A DNA stretch of 64,000 bases from NCBI RefSeq assembly GCF_000802965.1, contig NZ_JSAK01000002.1, forward strand, positions 62,001-126,000. Reading direction: 5' to 3'. Source of the stretch: Pseudomonas fluorescens (lineage in GTDB: Bacteria; Pseudomonadota; Gammaproteobacteria; Pseudomonadales; Pseudomonadaceae). The translations under genes were made by a program, and so were the position numbers. Below are positions 17,131-27,025 of this stretch, one piece after another. The notes below the pieces were generated by a model, which worked only from the letters and a program-made list of their open reading frames with translations, made no database searches and was not told the origin of the DNA. Each line of letters opens with the position of its first letter. Position 1 is the stretch's first letter.

Positions 17131-18291
17131 TCAAGCCAGCCCCTCCAACAGACCATCCTCGCGTAACATGTCAACTATCATCTCTTCTTCGATAGCATAG
17201 ACACCCCGCGAAGTTTTCCAGACCAGTTTTTTTTCCTGCAGTGCCATGAGCGTTAGCTGCACATCTGACACCTCAACCACTGGGACGTTTGTAGCGACAC
17301 CAGCTTTCTGTATCGCTTTGGCATACAACTCCATAGTCAAGCATTCGAAGGGCGCGAAACGCTCGCCCTTTGCACCCATCACACGAATGACTGCAGACTG
17401 CAATGGAGTGAGGCTATGAATCACCGTCTTAAAATTCGCGTTGAGTGCTACAGCTTGCGCTCGGACAAGCTCGGCAAAACGCACCAGGATGGTTTTGGTG
17501 TCCACGGTGACATCGAAGCGGATACCGTCTGCGGCTGCGCTGAGAAGCTCAGGCCGATAACCGCTCTCTCGAAACAACTGGAATACATCTGAAGAGTCGA
17601 GATCTTGTGGAAGTTCAAGTCCCTTGCAGTACCAATCAACGAAGTCTTCATCCAGCATTGGGAACTGCACCATTAAAGCCCCAAAAAACGCCTCATCGCT
17701 GCTGTTTCGAAGCATGGCAAGCTTATTTCGGTTCGATCCGATGCAAACGATACGAAGACCATAATGCTGCGAACTGTTAAGTTCGTCTCTGGCCGCCTTT
17801 AGCGCAAAAAGCGCTGCGACGCCTTCGTCTGACGTGATCGCATGTTGGGCTTCGTCGATTATCAGCACTATGAGTTGTTTCGACTCATCGGACAGTGCTT
17901 CAAACGCCTTGGTCAAATCAATTACTTTCCCGAGCCCAATGTTGTTCACGTCAAAATTAACGCGAGCGACACCTACCGTTCCCAACCCGGATGCAACCGC
18001 CAATTGGCTGATGAGTTTCTCGTTAAGTTCAATAGCTTCTCGGACAGTCTCGACGATGACAGTTCCTGGATCTTTCGTCAGGTCCTTCCAAAGATCGGCG
18101 TACAACACAATGGCTCCGGCGTCCTCCAAGGCAGGCCACAAATCTTCGCGGGCAAAAGTGGACTTCCCGGTTCGGCGTGGTGCTGTCAGAAAGACACCTG
18201 ACCTGGCAGCACTGCCCACTACTACTTGCGTTATCAGCTTAGTGAGCCGTTCAGATAGCGCCCGTCGATGGTAAAAATTCTTCTGCGACAT
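17131..18291 (-). CDS. AAA-type P-loop ATPase with C-terminal winged-helix-like region
   Basis: A 386-residue ATPase. Walker A is APRRTGKS (residues 37-44), Walker B is IVLIIDEAQ with D146 and E147, and a sensor-like stretch reads CIGSNRNKL. The C-terminal third (SPL-type region around LTPLQSAVIRVMGAKG and VSDVQLTLMALQEKKLVWKTSRGVYAI) looks like a winged helix, the layout of archaeal-type/MNS ATPases and of STAND-like proteins. AAAGG upstream favours the ATG at 18291; the frame extends upstream to a TTG at 18324. Such ATPases occur in mobile islands, where roles in DNA mobility or anti-phage defence are known for relatives. Its role here is unproven. Confidence 0.8.
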   Translation of the reverse strand: MSQKNFYHRRALSERLTKLITQVVVGSAARSGVFLTAPRRTGKSTFAREDLWPALEDAGAIVLYADLWKDLTKDPGTVIVETVREAIELNEKLISQLAVASGLGTVGVARVNFDVNNIGLGKVIDLTKAFEALSDESKQLIVLIIDEAQHAITSDEGVAALFALKAARDELNSSQHYGLRIVCIGSNRNKLAMLRNSSDEAFFGALMVQFPMLDEDFVDWYCKGLELPQDLDSSDVFQLFRESGYRPELLSAAADGIRFDVTVDTKTILVRFAELVRAQAVALNANFKTVIHSLTPLQSAVIRVMGAKGERFAPFECLTMELYAKAIQKAGVATNVPVVEVSDVQLTLMALQEKKLVWKTSRGVYAIEEEMIVDMLREDGLLEGLA

Positions 18292-18435
18292 TGTTGGCCT
18301 TTGATGGGATCCATAGGGAATCAAAGAATTGAAGCCCTAATTTGAGCGGGATCTCGCATCGCGTCCAGTCAGCGTTGAAAGTAACTATATTTTAACGGTC
18401 AAAAAATCAGCAAAAATAATGGACTCAGTTCCACT

Positions 18436-18954
18436 TTATCTTTTTTTGACCAGACGCGCAGCGCTGACCAACCCCTCCAGCCAATCCTGATGCCCATTGA
18501 TCATCGGGTTCGGTCGCGCCATGGCGAGTTCTTTGGCGGGTTTTCCCTTCTGGGTTTCTTGGGTGAGGATTCGAACTCGACCACCCGACAAATCTTCTAT
18601 CAGCCAAGCATGGTGTACATCCAGGCGGGTGTCGCCCTCGCCCGCCCAGCCGTGCCAGGCTATCCGTCCCGGCTTACCTTCAACAGGCGGTAAAAACTCA
18701 TTGCACTGTGCTTCAACAGGAAATCCGAAGGTTTCAAAGTAAAAGCGCGCACCGTCTTTCAGTTCAGGACCTGGGGCATTATGAAAATGGACGTTTGCGG
18801 AGTTGGCGTAATAGCTAGGCCACAGAGAAGCCTTGCTAAGGAGTGGCCAGATATCGGCAGCGCTGAGACCAGCGACGATGATTTCGTTAGAGGCAAAGTT
18901 TTCCGTGAAACCGGGTAGAAACCCTTCCGGCCAGATGATCTCGTTCATGTCCAA
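18436..18954 (-). CDS. SRPBCC domain protein (polyketide cyclase/AHSA1-like)
   Basis: A 172-residue START/SRPBCC-fold protein. Hydrophobic beta strands alternate around ASNEIIVAGLSAADIWPLLSKASLWPSYY, with the typical helix-then-strand pattern of the family and a C-terminal long helix (HQDWLEGLVSAARLV). Such proteins bind hydrophobic ligands and act as cyclases, aromatases or ligand carriers. It is divergent from the LysR gene with about 80 bp between, and is a likely target of that regulator. Its link to the catabolic cluster beyond is inferred from proximity. Confidence 0.8.
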   Translation of the reverse strand: MDMNEIIWPEGFLPGFTENFASNEIIVAGLSAADIWPLLSKASLWPSYYANSANVHFHNAPGPELKDGARFYFETFGFPVEAQCNEFLPPVEGKPGRIAWHGWAGEGDTRLDVHHAWLIEDLSGGRVRILTQETQKGKPAKELAMARPNPMINGHQDWLEGLVSAARLVKKR

Positions 18955-19033
18955 CGCTCAAAATTAATGGATTGACACCATAATGAGTGCGAGCGTCATA
19001 TAGAGCAAATCGCCATTCTAAATCTTGAGCATC

Positions 19034-19942
19034 ATGAAATCTGATATCAGGCATCTCGATCTCAATCTACTCAAAGCCCTGGATGCACTGCTAGATGAAC
19101 GCAGCGTTACCCGCGCCGCTGAGCGATTGTCACTGTCCCAACCCGCCGTTAGCGGCATGCTTACCCGATTGCGAGAAAGCTTTGGTGACCCACTATTCGT
19201 GCGAGCACAACGGGGCATTGTGCCCACTCTGCGGGCTGAGCAACTGGCTATTCCAGTCAAGCAACTGCTAAGTAATATAGAGTCTATCCTGCAGCCACAA
19301 TCCTTCGACCCGCTCACTGCCACTATGACGGTATCGCTTGCTTCCACCGACTACGCCCTGCGCGCGATTGTTGTGCCTTTCCTTGGTTCTCTCAGAATGC
19401 TTGCACCACATATTCGTGTAGCCGTGCACCCCGTCGATACTCAACAACTCCTCGGTCAGTTGGATCGTGGTGTTATCGATCTGGCGCTGGTCACACCGGA
19501 AGACACAGCTTCCGGCCTACATTCAGCGCTGCTGTTCGATGAACGCTACGTCTGTGTCATGCGTACGGGTCACCCTGATGCGGTAGGCGAGACCCTTGCC
19601 TTGGAGCGTTTTTGTGCCCTTGATCATGTCCTGGTCTCCTCCTCTGGTGGATCTTTCCAAGGGGTGACCGATCAGGCACTCGCTCGTATCGGTAAGTCGA
19701 GGCGTGTAACCATCTCAGTGACCAGCTTCCTGGTTCTTTCCGAAATTCTGCGAACCACCGACTTGATCGCAGTGGTACCTCGGCGTTTGGCGATGCACTC
19801 CGCAGGTCTTGCCATTCTTGAACCACCGGTTGAGATTCAAGGCTTCAGCAAGACCGCAGCTTGGCATGAGCGTACCCATCACGACCCGGGTCAGAAATGG
19901 CTTCGCTCGCTGCTGATTGATATCTGTACAAAGCTGAATTGA
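19034..19942 (+). CDS. LysR family regulator (NodD/NahR-like)
   Basis: A 302-residue LysR regulator. The N-terminal DNA-binding domain reads DLNLLKALDALLDERSVTRAAERLSLSQPAVSGMLTRLR, the variant typical of NodD/NahR-type regulators that often respond to aromatic compounds. The co-inducer domain follows from about residue 95. A TTG three codons earlier is an alternative start, but the ATG is preferred. It is divergent from the SRPBCC gene. It probably controls that gene and perhaps the minus-strand catabolic genes to its right. Confidence 0.9.
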   Translation: MKSDIRHLDLNLLKALDALLDERSVTRAAERLSLSQPAVSGMLTRLRESFGDPLFVRAQRGIVPTLRAEQLAIPVKQLLSNIESILQPQSFDPLTATMTVSLASTDYALRAIVVPFLGSLRMLAPHIRVAVHPVDTQQLLGQLDRGVIDLALVTPEDTASGLHSALLFDERYVCVMRTGHPDAVGETLALERFCALDHVLVSSSGGSFQGVTDQALARIGKSRRVTISVTSFLVLSEILRTTDLIAVVPRRLAMHSAGLAILEPPVEIQGFSKTAAWHERTHHDPGQKWLRSLLIDICTKLN

Positions 19943-20079
19943 GCTCTCAGGCAGCCCTTAGTTTCGCTACTAATAAAGTTCAAGGCCTAGGTTTCCGGTA
20001 GGAGCTAAGTTATCCACGTAGCGAACTATTACGCAGGCATAACGAAGAGTTCGTGAAAATAATTTTCCCGCTCATCGCG

Positions 20080-20868
20080 TTATCTTTTTTTTGCAAAAGC
20101 GTTGGCTGATTGGACAAAACTCTGACCAATCAGCGGATTCCATTGCACACCAGATTTGGCTTCTACACCTGGCTTTAGGCGCTGAGTTTCGTCGTAGTCA
20201 CTCCATGGGTGCATGAACAAGGGCTCAGTGCTATCCAACGTCTCTAGGCGCTCCGCAAAGCCAGCGAGGTAAGCCACACGATCTTCAGCAGTCACACGGC
20301 CTGGCATCCATGCGGCAAATGGCGGTAGGACAGAGAAGCCGGTGTAAGCTAGGAGACCGTTGTGAATTGGCCAAAGTACATGCAGCAAATCCCCATCGAT
20401 CCCGTTCGGCTCATAGAGCGTCGATGCTGTCCCAGTCGTCAGGCAAAGCATCGCCTTCTTGCCCTTGAACAAGCCCGTGTCGTATTTGCGACCGGCTGCA
20501 TAGGCAAAGCCACGACTGAATACGCGATCGCACCAGCCCTTCAAGATCGAAGGCATTGAGAACCACCACACAGGAAAGTGGAACAACACCAGGTCAGCCT
20601 CAGCGACTTTCTGCTGCTCACGAACAACATCAGCACTTTGGCTATTCTGTACAAACGCGTTCTCTTGCTCACGTGAGAGATCCAAAAACTCCGCATTCTC
20701 TCGGTCAGCAAAATCTGCTGCAGACAGCACTGGATTCCATCCCATAGCGTAGAGATCGCTGACGACAACGTCGTGACCCAGGCCGGTCAACGTTTCCACC
20801 GCTGTGTTTTTTAGCGCTGCGTTGAATGATGCCTGCTCCGGGTGTGCATAAACGATTAGGGCTTTCAA
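20080..20868 (-). CDS. NAD(P)H dehydrogenase (quinone), flavodoxin-like fold, copy 1
   Basis: A 262-residue flavoprotein of the NQO1/DT-diaphorase-like family. The FMN/FAD site is visible as YAHPEQASFNAAL at the N-terminus, and FPVWWFSMPSILKGWCDRVFSRGFAY is the family signature. It carries out two-electron reduction of quinones or other electrophiles in the cytoplasm. It has a C-terminal extension of about 25 residues relative to the second copy near 29.3 kb. It is the last gene of the minus-strand cluster, 69 bp after the amidohydrolase-fold gene. Confidence 0.9.
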   Translation of the reverse strand: MKALIVYAHPEQASFNAALKNTAVETLTGLGHDVVVSDLYAMGWNPVLSAADFADRENAEFLDLSREQENAFVQNSQSADVVREQQKVAEADLVLFHFPVWWFSMPSILKGWCDRVFSRGFAYAAGRKYDTGLFKGKKAMLCLTTGTASTLYEPNGIDGDLLHVLWPIHNGLLAYTGFSVLPPFAAWMPGRVTAEDRVAYLAGFAERLETLDSTEPLFMHPWSDYDETQRLKPGVEAKSGVQWNPLIGQSFVQSANAFAKKR

Positions 20869-20937
20869 TGTGTACCACTCCGGCCTTGAAAGGAGGACTC
20901 AAAAACTTGAGCGATAAGCCCACACATGTCTGTAATG

Positions 20938-21768
20938 TCAATCGTTCAGCTTAAAGGCACGTCGAGCGTTCTCTGCTAAAAATGAGCGCTGCACGTCCTC
21001 TCCTAGATTTAATGCGCTAATCCCTTCCAAGCAGTCGGCAGGCGTCAACATAGGATAGTTAGTCCCAAACAATACCTTGTTTTTCCCCGCGCCTCGCATA
21101 TATGCAACGAGCTCTGCAGGAAAACGTGATGCTTTGTAGGCTGATGTATCCACATAGACGTTCGGGTGTTTCATCATCAGAGAAATCATTTCAGACACCC
21201 AAGGAAACCCAATATGCCCGCCGACGATCCGCAGCTCCGGAAATTCATGCGCAACGTTATCCAAGTAAGGCATAGGCCGACCCGGTTCCGAAGGTCGCAT
21301 CGGCCCTGCATGCCCGACTTGCAGGCAAAACGTAATGTCTAGCTCGATGCATTCGGCATACAACGGATAGTATCGGCGATCGTCCGGAGGCAATCCCCAA
21401 AGCCATGGGAGGACACGTAAACCCTTGAAACCAAGATCCCTGACACAACGGCGCAATTCTCTCACTGCGTCCATCGGTCGGCAGATGTCGACGGAGGCAA
21501 TTCCAACGATTTGATCGGGATGCGCAAAAACTGAAGCTGCGATTTCATCATTGGTGATCATGGGGCCCAATGGCCCCCACCAAGCGCTAGCAAGTACTTT
21601 CGCCACACCTTGATCACGAAAGGTATCGAGCGCCTCGTCGAAGGTTATGTCCGGATTATCCTTCGCTAGCGCTTTCCAGGCCGTGGGCCATCGTCGCAGC
21701 GAATCGAACATAGGGTCCTGTAGGTATGCTTTGTTAGGGAACTGCATCCAGGCGTCGATAATTTCCAA
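20938..21768 (-). CDS. amidohydrolase-2 family protein with altered metal site
   Basis: A 276-residue TIM-barrel protein of the amidohydrolase-2 family, which includes ACMSD and other decarboxylases or lactonases. The later family features are present (GGHIGFPW, then FGTNYPM near the C-terminus). The N-terminal metal-binding HxH is replaced by IDAWMQF, and the usual catalytic Asp of FGTDYP is Asn. The protein may therefore be metal-independent, act on a different reaction, or be a ligand-binding relative. It sits between the quinone reductase and the enoyl-CoA hydratase in the catabolic cluster. Confidence 0.82.
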   Translation of the reverse strand: MEIIDAWMQFPNKAYLQDPMFDSLRRWPTAWKALAKDNPDITFDEALDTFRDQGVAKVLASAWWGPLGPMITNDEIAASVFAHPDQIVGIASVDICRPMDAVRELRRCVRDLGFKGLRVLPWLWGLPPDDRRYYPLYAECIELDITFCLQVGHAGPMRPSEPGRPMPYLDNVAHEFPELRIVGGHIGFPWVSEMISLMMKHPNVYVDTSAYKASRFPAELVAYMRGAGKNKVLFGTNYPMLTPADCLEGISALNLGEDVQRSFLAENARRAFKLND

Positions 21769-21927
21769 AGCGTCTCACCTCTAAAATTTAAGATCGGTGG
21801 TTCCAGCAACGACCAAACAAAACAAGTCGGGTCCTTGAGACCCGCCCCGGGCCAGCTTTGTCTTGACATTATTGACGTGAGCGGTGCTGTTACATTTACT
21901 CAATTCAAAAGGCGAGCCGTGTTTCGA

Positions 21928-22698
21928 TCAGATACCCATGATCTCCCGACGTCTTCTATCTTGCGCTCGACGATTGCCCTCCTCGCTCATCCCGGTTGGT
22001 AACTCCTGGTCTAGCAGGGTTGTTCGAAGCTCAATTTGTTGAATCACAGAGTCTTGCAAGGCCTTCTTGGACATAGCGTAAGCCACATTGCAATCAGGAG
22101 TGATGCAGCGGGCATAGGCGATTGCCGTGGAAAGCAAATCCTCCTCTTCGACCACCTCATGGAAGAACCCAAGCTTCTCGGCCTGTTCCAGAGAGTAGAG
22201 TTCGCCTTTGAGGGTGGTCAGAGCACCGACCTGGTTGCCCAGCGCGTATTTGATGATTTCAACATAGGCGGCGGGCATCGGAATGCCGATGGGAACTTCG
22301 TTTAAACCGAACTTGGCTTTTTTCCGAGCTGCAATCCGGAAGTCGCAATCCAATGCGGTAATCAGGCCACCCGCGATGGCATGCCCGTTGATTGCAGCGA
22401 CCGTTGGTCTTGGGTATTGGAAGATTCGCAGATTGGTCGCACGGTATTCAGCGTACCACTGGCGAATACGTTCTTTGTTTTGGCTGCCGAACACGTCAAA
22501 GCTGTACTTGAAATCAATGCCGGCTGAAAAAACGTTTCCTTCTCCCGTCAGGATGACCGGCAACTCGCTAAACTCTTTTTCAAGCCGGTCGAAAGCGTCA
22601 TGCAGATCCTTGAAGAAGGCGTCATTTTGCACGTTAACTTTATTGGTGTTCATGCGCACAACCGCGCACTCATCGACGACCTCAATTTGCCAAGCCAT
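21928..22698 (-). CDS. enoyl-CoA hydratase/isomerase family protein
   Basis: A 256-residue crotonase-fold enzyme. The oxyanion-hole segments are GEGNVFSAGIDFKYS and NGHAIAGGLITALDCDFRIA. The start at 22698 follows AGGAGAATTAAC. The Glu pair typical of hydratases is not clear (FGLNEVPIGIPMP provides one acidic residue), so isomerase, hydrolase or lyase activity is possible. It lies just downstream of the CoA ligase gene in transcription order. The likely substrate is the CoA ester made by that ligase. Confidence 0.85.
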   Translation of the reverse strand: MAWQIEVVDECAVVRMNTNKVNVQNDAFFKDLHDAFDRLEKEFSELPVILTGEGNVFSAGIDFKYSFDVFGSQNKERIRQWYAEYRATNLRIFQYPRPTVAAINGHAIAGGLITALDCDFRIAARKKAKFGLNEVPIGIPMPAAYVEIIKYALGNQVGALTTLKGELYSLEQAEKLGFFHEVVEEEDLLSTAIAYARCITPDCNVAYAMSKKALQDSVIQQIELRTTLLDQELPTGMSEEGNRRAQDRRRREIMGI

Positions 22699-22796
22699 GT
22701 TAATTCTCCTCATCAGCTGCGCCTGCAAGCGGCGCAGTCATTAATTCACTCAAGTCCTAACTGATTGTGCGAGCATCTGGAAGTCATGCTGCGGTG

Positions 22797-24482
22797 TTAA
22801 CACACCGCCAACGTGAGCTCCTCTTCCATCATTTCGCGCATCTTGAATTTCTGTACCTTTCCAGAAAGTGTCATTGGGAATCCGTCAACAAATCGTATAT
22901 AGCGAGGGATTTTGTAACGTGCGATCTGTCCGTCGCAGAATGCTCGGATGTCGTCTTCACTGATCGACGCGCCCGCGCGCGGAACAATCCAAACGCATAG
23001 CTCCTCACCGTATTTCCGGTCAGACACACCAATCACTTGGGCGTCCTGGATGGCCGGATGTTTGTACAAAAATTCCTCGATTTCACGTGGTGAGATGTTT
23101 TCGCCACCACGAATCACCATGTCCTTGATGCGGCCTGTGATGCTGACATAGCCTTCTTCATCCATGGCGGCAAGGTCACCGCTGTGAATCCAGCCGTCGG
23201 CATCAATTGTCTGGGCGGTCTTTTCCGGGTCATCCCAATACCCCTGCATAAGCGAGTAGCCACGAACACACAACTCACCAACGGTGCCTATCGGGACAAT
23301 GGCACCTGACTCTGGATTGATAATTTTCGCTTCCAGATGCGGGTGCACCCTACCAATGGTCGATACCCGCTTTTCAATAGGTGTTTCGCTAGTGCTTTGA
23401 TAGCTGGCGGGGCTTGTTTCAGTCATTCCATATGCGATGGTCACTTCGCGCATGTGCATGTCACGCTCGACTCGCTTCATGACCTCGATCGGGCACGCTG
23501 TACCCGCCATGATGCCTGTGCGCAATGTCGACAGATCGAACTCCTGAAAGCGTGGATGATCGAGTTCTGTGATGAACATCGTCGGAACGCCATGAAGTGC
23601 CGTGCAGCGTTCGTTTTGGACTGCCTGAAGGACCGCCACCGGATCAAATGAATCGTTAGGATAGACAATGGCTGTGCCGTGGGTCAGAGCAGCTAGGTTG
23701 CCCACCACCATTCCAAAGCAGTGAAATAGAGGCACCGGTATGCAAAGTCGATCAGTCGAGGTCAGCTTCATGGCTTCCCCGAGGAAAAATCCGTTATTGA
23801 GTATGCCGCGATGCGTCAAGGCTGCGCCTTTCGGCGAGCCGGTCGTTCCGCTGGTGAACTGAATATTGATCGGATCGGTATTCTTAAGTGTTGCACCAAT
23901 ATGCCGGACGCTTTCATCTGCCGGATCGCCCGCAGCAATCAGGTCGCTGAAGCGCATGAAACCGGGAACCTGCTCTTCACTCAGTTGAATCACTGTTCGC
24001 AAGAACGGTAGTTTGACCGCATCCAGCATTCCAGGCGTTGCGCTGTCTATTTCAGGCGCGAGACTCCTGATCAACTCGAGGTAATTGGTGGTCTTGAAGG
24101 TCGACAGGGTTATTAGTGCCTTGCAACCCGCCTTGTTCAAAGCGTATTCGAGCTCGGAGGCCCGGTAAGCAGGGTTGAAATTGACGAGGACGAGGCCAAT
24201 CTTGGCCGTCGCTAGTTGGGTAATCAGCCACTCGGCACTGTTGTTGGCCCATATGGCCACACGATCACCGGGCTTTAGCCCAAGGCTCAAAAACGAGCTC
24301 GCCAGCCGATTGGTCTCACATTGCAGCTGGGAATAGCTATACCGGATATTCTGATGACATGAGACCACCGCCTCATTTTCGGGAAATTTGGCAGCTATTT
24401 CGTCAAAAAAAACACCCAAGGTTTTTTCTATCAGTGGGATATCGGTAGCGCCACGAGAATAGCTGTCTTTTATTTTGCTCAT
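22797..24482 (-). CDS. AMP-binding acyl-CoA synthetase
   Basis: A 561-residue acyl-adenylate-forming ligase. The P-loop is [15 protein letters not shown], followed by [12 protein letters not shown], the hinge [23 protein letters not shown] and the catalytic Lys near [13 protein letters not shown]. It activates a carboxylic acid with ATP and CoA in the cytoplasm. It is close to the medium-chain or FadD3/Acs2-type synthetases, and the acid cannot be named from sequence. It probably starts the pathway encoded around it, whose hydratase is 98 bp downstream. Confidence 0.9.
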   Translation of the reverse strand: MSKIKDSYSRGATDIPLIEKTLGVFFDEIAAKFPENEAVVSCHQNIRYSYSQLQCETNRLASSFLSLGLKPGDRVAIWANNSAEWLITQLATAKIGLVLVNFNPAYRASELEYALNKAGCKALITLSTFKTTNYLELIRSLAPEIDSATPGMLDAVKLPFLRTVIQLSEEQVPGFMRFSDLIAAGDPADESVRHIGATLKNTDPINIQFTSGTTGSPKGAALTHRGILNNGFFLGEAMKLTSTDRLCIPVPLFHCFGMVVGNLAALTHGTAIVYPNDSFDPVAVLQAVQNERCTALHGVPTMFITELDHPRFQEFDLSTLRTGIMAGTACPIEVMKRVERDMHMREVTIAYGMTETSPASYQSTSETPIEKRVSTIGRVHPHLEAKIINPESGAIVPIGTVGELCVRGYSLMQGYWDDPEKTAQTIDADGWIHSGDLAAMDEEGYVSITGRIKDMVIRGGENISPREIEEFLYKHPAIQDAQVIGVSDRKYGEELCVWIVPRAGASISEDDIRAFCDGQIARYKIPRYIRFVDGFPMTLSGKVQKFKMREMMEEELTLAVC

Positions 24483-24756
24483 TTTTATTGTCTCAACCTT
24501 GATTCACTTGAATTTCTAGTACTTCCCAATTCAGGTAGAGCGACAGCTCATTCCACTCATTGGTATCAACGAACATCCGGCTTAGAAATCGCAGCGTCCC
24601 ACTTGCTTCAATGTACGAGTGTGGAAGGTCGTATAACATTGGCGATATTGACGTTTTTTGTGCCAGTTACGCCAAGCTAGAGCGCCGCTTGCGACTCGAC
24701 TTGAATCTCGAGACCAGAGCATGGTTAGACATTCTCTGGCCGCGAGCACTCAGGGG

Positions 24757-26022
24757 TTACCAAAGTGGCAAGCTGTAGCTGACGATCAAACGGTTTTCAT
24801 CCAGGTCGCTGAGGAAGTTGCTGCGTGTGGTGGCGTTGCGTAGCTTAAGTCCGAGGTTTTTCAGCGGGCCGCTCTGAATGACGTATCCAATGTCAGTATT
24901 GCGTTCCCAAGTCTTGCCTTCACTGAGCCCTGCGCCTCGATCGACGTTGTCACCGGAAAGATAACGGGTCATCAGTGTCAGCCCAGGCACGCCGAGGGCT
25001 GCAAAGTCGTAGTCGTAACGAACCTGCCAGGAGTGCTCGTCCTGGTTGCCGAAGTCGTTGATCTGGACCTGATTGATCAGCGCATCATCAGCACCGTTTA
25101 CAAAGGCAAAGCCGGTGTCGCCGCTGAGGTGCTGGTAACCAGCACCGAAACCGTGCCCGCCGAGCTTGTAGGTAAACAGGGCTCCCAACGCATCGTTATC
25201 GACATTACTGCCGCCGTCACCGCCGGAATGGGCAAAACGGATATCAGACTTGAGGCTCTGCCCATCTCCTAACGGTAGCTGGTGCACCAGATTAACGAGG
25301 TGCTGTTTGTAGATGCCGTCGAGGCCCCCGTAGTAGTAACTGGTGGCGAGTGACGGATTCCATTGGTAGCGACCGCCACCGAACAGGAACTCATTGCTGC
25401 TCTTGGTCTGGCCCAGCACGATGTTTCGCTTACCACCGTTAAATACAGTGAGCTCCTCATTGTTGGAGGAATCCCGCTGATTGACTCGATCGATACGACC
25501 AAGATCCAGGTTCAAACCATCAATCTCATTGCTATTGATCCACGCACCCCGAAAGGTTTGTGGCATCAAGCGTGAATCGTTGCGCATCAACGGCGGTAAA
25601 ATTGGCTGAAGGGTGCCGAGCTTGAGGGTGCTTTTTGACACGCGCAATTTGCCAGTCAGACCGGATTCGCCGTATTCGTCCTTTGCGCGCTTGGGCGCGC
25701 TGCTGTTGGTTTTGAGCAGACCTGTTCCGACCCGGTCGGGGCTGGAGTCAAGCTTCACACCGAGCATACCGATGGCATCAATGCCAAAACCAACGGGGCC
25801 TTCCGTATAACCGGACTCTAGGCGCAACATGAAACCTTGCGCCCATTCCTCCGCTTTGTTCTGCGCGGCACCAGCCTGGCGAAAATCACGATTCATATAG
25901 AAATTACGCAAATCGAGAGTGCCCTTGCTGTCCTCCAGAAAAGCTGCACTGGCTGACCCTGCGATGCCCATAGCTGTTCCCGTGCAAAGCATATGGATGA
26001 TAGTTTTCAAGTTGTACTGCAT
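24757..26022 (-). CDS. OprD family outer-membrane porin
   Basis: A 421-residue porin with a signal peptide (residues of about 1-27, ending ASA-AF). It starts with the usual FLEDSKGTLDLRNFYMNRDFR segment of OprD/OpdK channels. Repeated amphipathic beta strands and a terminal LPLW aromatic residue fit an 18-strand barrel. Family members carry small carboxylates or basic amino acids across the outer membrane. Its position among acid-catabolising genes suggests uptake of the pathway substrate. Confidence 0.93.
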   Translation of the reverse strand: MQYNLKTIIHMLCTGTAMGIAGSASAAFLEDSKGTLDLRNFYMNRDFRQAGAAQNKAEEWAQGFMLRLESGYTEGPVGFGIDAIGMLGVKLDSSPDRVGTGLLKTNSSAPKRAKDEYGESGLTGKLRVSKSTLKLGTLQPILPPLMRNDSRLMPQTFRGAWINSNEIDGLNLDLGRIDRVNQRDSSNNEELTVFNGGKRNIVLGQTKSSNEFLFGGGRYQWNPSLATSYYYGGLDGIYKQHLVNLVHQLPLGDGQSLKSDIRFAHSGGDGGSNVDNDALGALFTYKLGGHGFGAGYQHLSGDTGFAFVNGADDALINQVQINDFGNQDEHSWQVRYDYDFAALGVPGLTLMTRYLSGDNVDRGAGLSEGKTWERNTDIGYVIQSGPLKNLGLKLRNATTRSNFLSDLDENRLIVSYSLPLW

Positions 26023-26239
26023 GGAAAGTCTTCCTCTCGCTATTGTTATTGTTATTGCTGTTTTTTGTTGTTGTACGACCGATATGCACGTGCGAGCGCT
26101 GCCGAGATAACTTTCTCGACTTCACTTAAAACTCGAAATTCCATTTACTAATACAAGACATGAGCGTGAGCTCAACGGAATAATCCGGCCCTCAAATACT
26201 CGAATAACTTAATAGTTGAAAGAAACGATGTAGCGATAC

Positions 26240-27007
26240 TTATTTTGCCGTCATCCGTAATGCTCCATCCAGGCGAATGACCTCGCCATTGAGCATCGGA
26301 TTCCGAATGATTGATTCCACCAGTTGAGCGTACTCACTGCCACGTCCAAGGCGCGATGGAAACGGCACGGTCTTACCGAGGGAGTCCTGCACATCCTGCG
26401 GCAAACCCAGCAACATCGGAGTCTCGAAAATACCTGGAGCAATGGTCATGACCCGAATACCGAAACGTGCCAGCTCGCGGGCGATCGGCAGAGTCATGCC
26501 TACGACGCCTGCTTTGGACGCCGAATAAGCCGCCTGCCCGATCTGCCCATCAAACGCCGCCACTGAAGCCGTGTTGATGATTACTCCCCGCTCACCTTCT
26601 GCATTCGGAGTGTTTTTGCTCATCACCTCGGTGACCAAACGAATGGCATTGAAGGTGCCTACGAGGTTGATCATGATCCCGCGAGTGAAAGTGCTCAGTG
26701 CATGAGGGCCTTCCTTACCCAGAACCTTCTCCCCTGGTGCAACACCGGCACAACTGATCAATCCATGTAGAGCGCCGAATCGGGTCAAGGAAACATCGAT
26801 GGCCGCTCGTGTTGAGTCTTCATCGACAACATCAGTGTGGACAAATAGCGCCGCGTGTCCCAGCTCATCCGCCAGCGCTTCACCGGCAGATACATTGAGG
26901 TCCGCGAGCACGACCTTGCCGCCGCCTTCCACCATTTTTCTCGCGGTAGCCGCGCCAAGACCCGAAGCACCACCGGTGATGAAAAAAACGGAACCTTCGA
27001 TATTCAT
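26240..27007 (-). CDS. SDR family 3-hydroxyacyl-CoA dehydrogenase (type II-like)
   Basis: A 255-residue short-chain dehydrogenase. NAD-binding [15 protein letters not shown] is at the N-terminus, the catalytic Tyr and Lys are in YSASKAG (about 163-169), and the Ser is in INTASVAA. The long loop and overall sequence resemble human HSD17B10-type 3-hydroxyacyl-CoA dehydrogenases. GGAG upstream of the ATG supports the start. It lies 18 bp after the enoyl-CoA hydratase gene, so the pair would carry out hydration and oxidation of an acyl-CoA. Confidence 0.9.
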   Translation of the reverse strand: MNIEGSVFFITGGASGLGAATARKMVEGGGKVVLADLNVSAGEALADELGHAALFVHTDVVDEDSTRAAIDVSLTRFGALHGLISCAGVAPGEKVLGKEGPHALSTFTRGIMINLVGTFNAIRLVTEVMSKNTPNAEGERGVIINTASVAAFDGQIGQAAYSASKAGVVGMTLPIARELARFGIRVMTIAPGIFETPMLLGLPQDVQDSLGKTVPFPSRLGRGSEYAQLVESIIRNPMLNGEVIRLDGALRMTAK

Positions 27008-27025
27008 TAGAGTTCTCCAGAGGGG

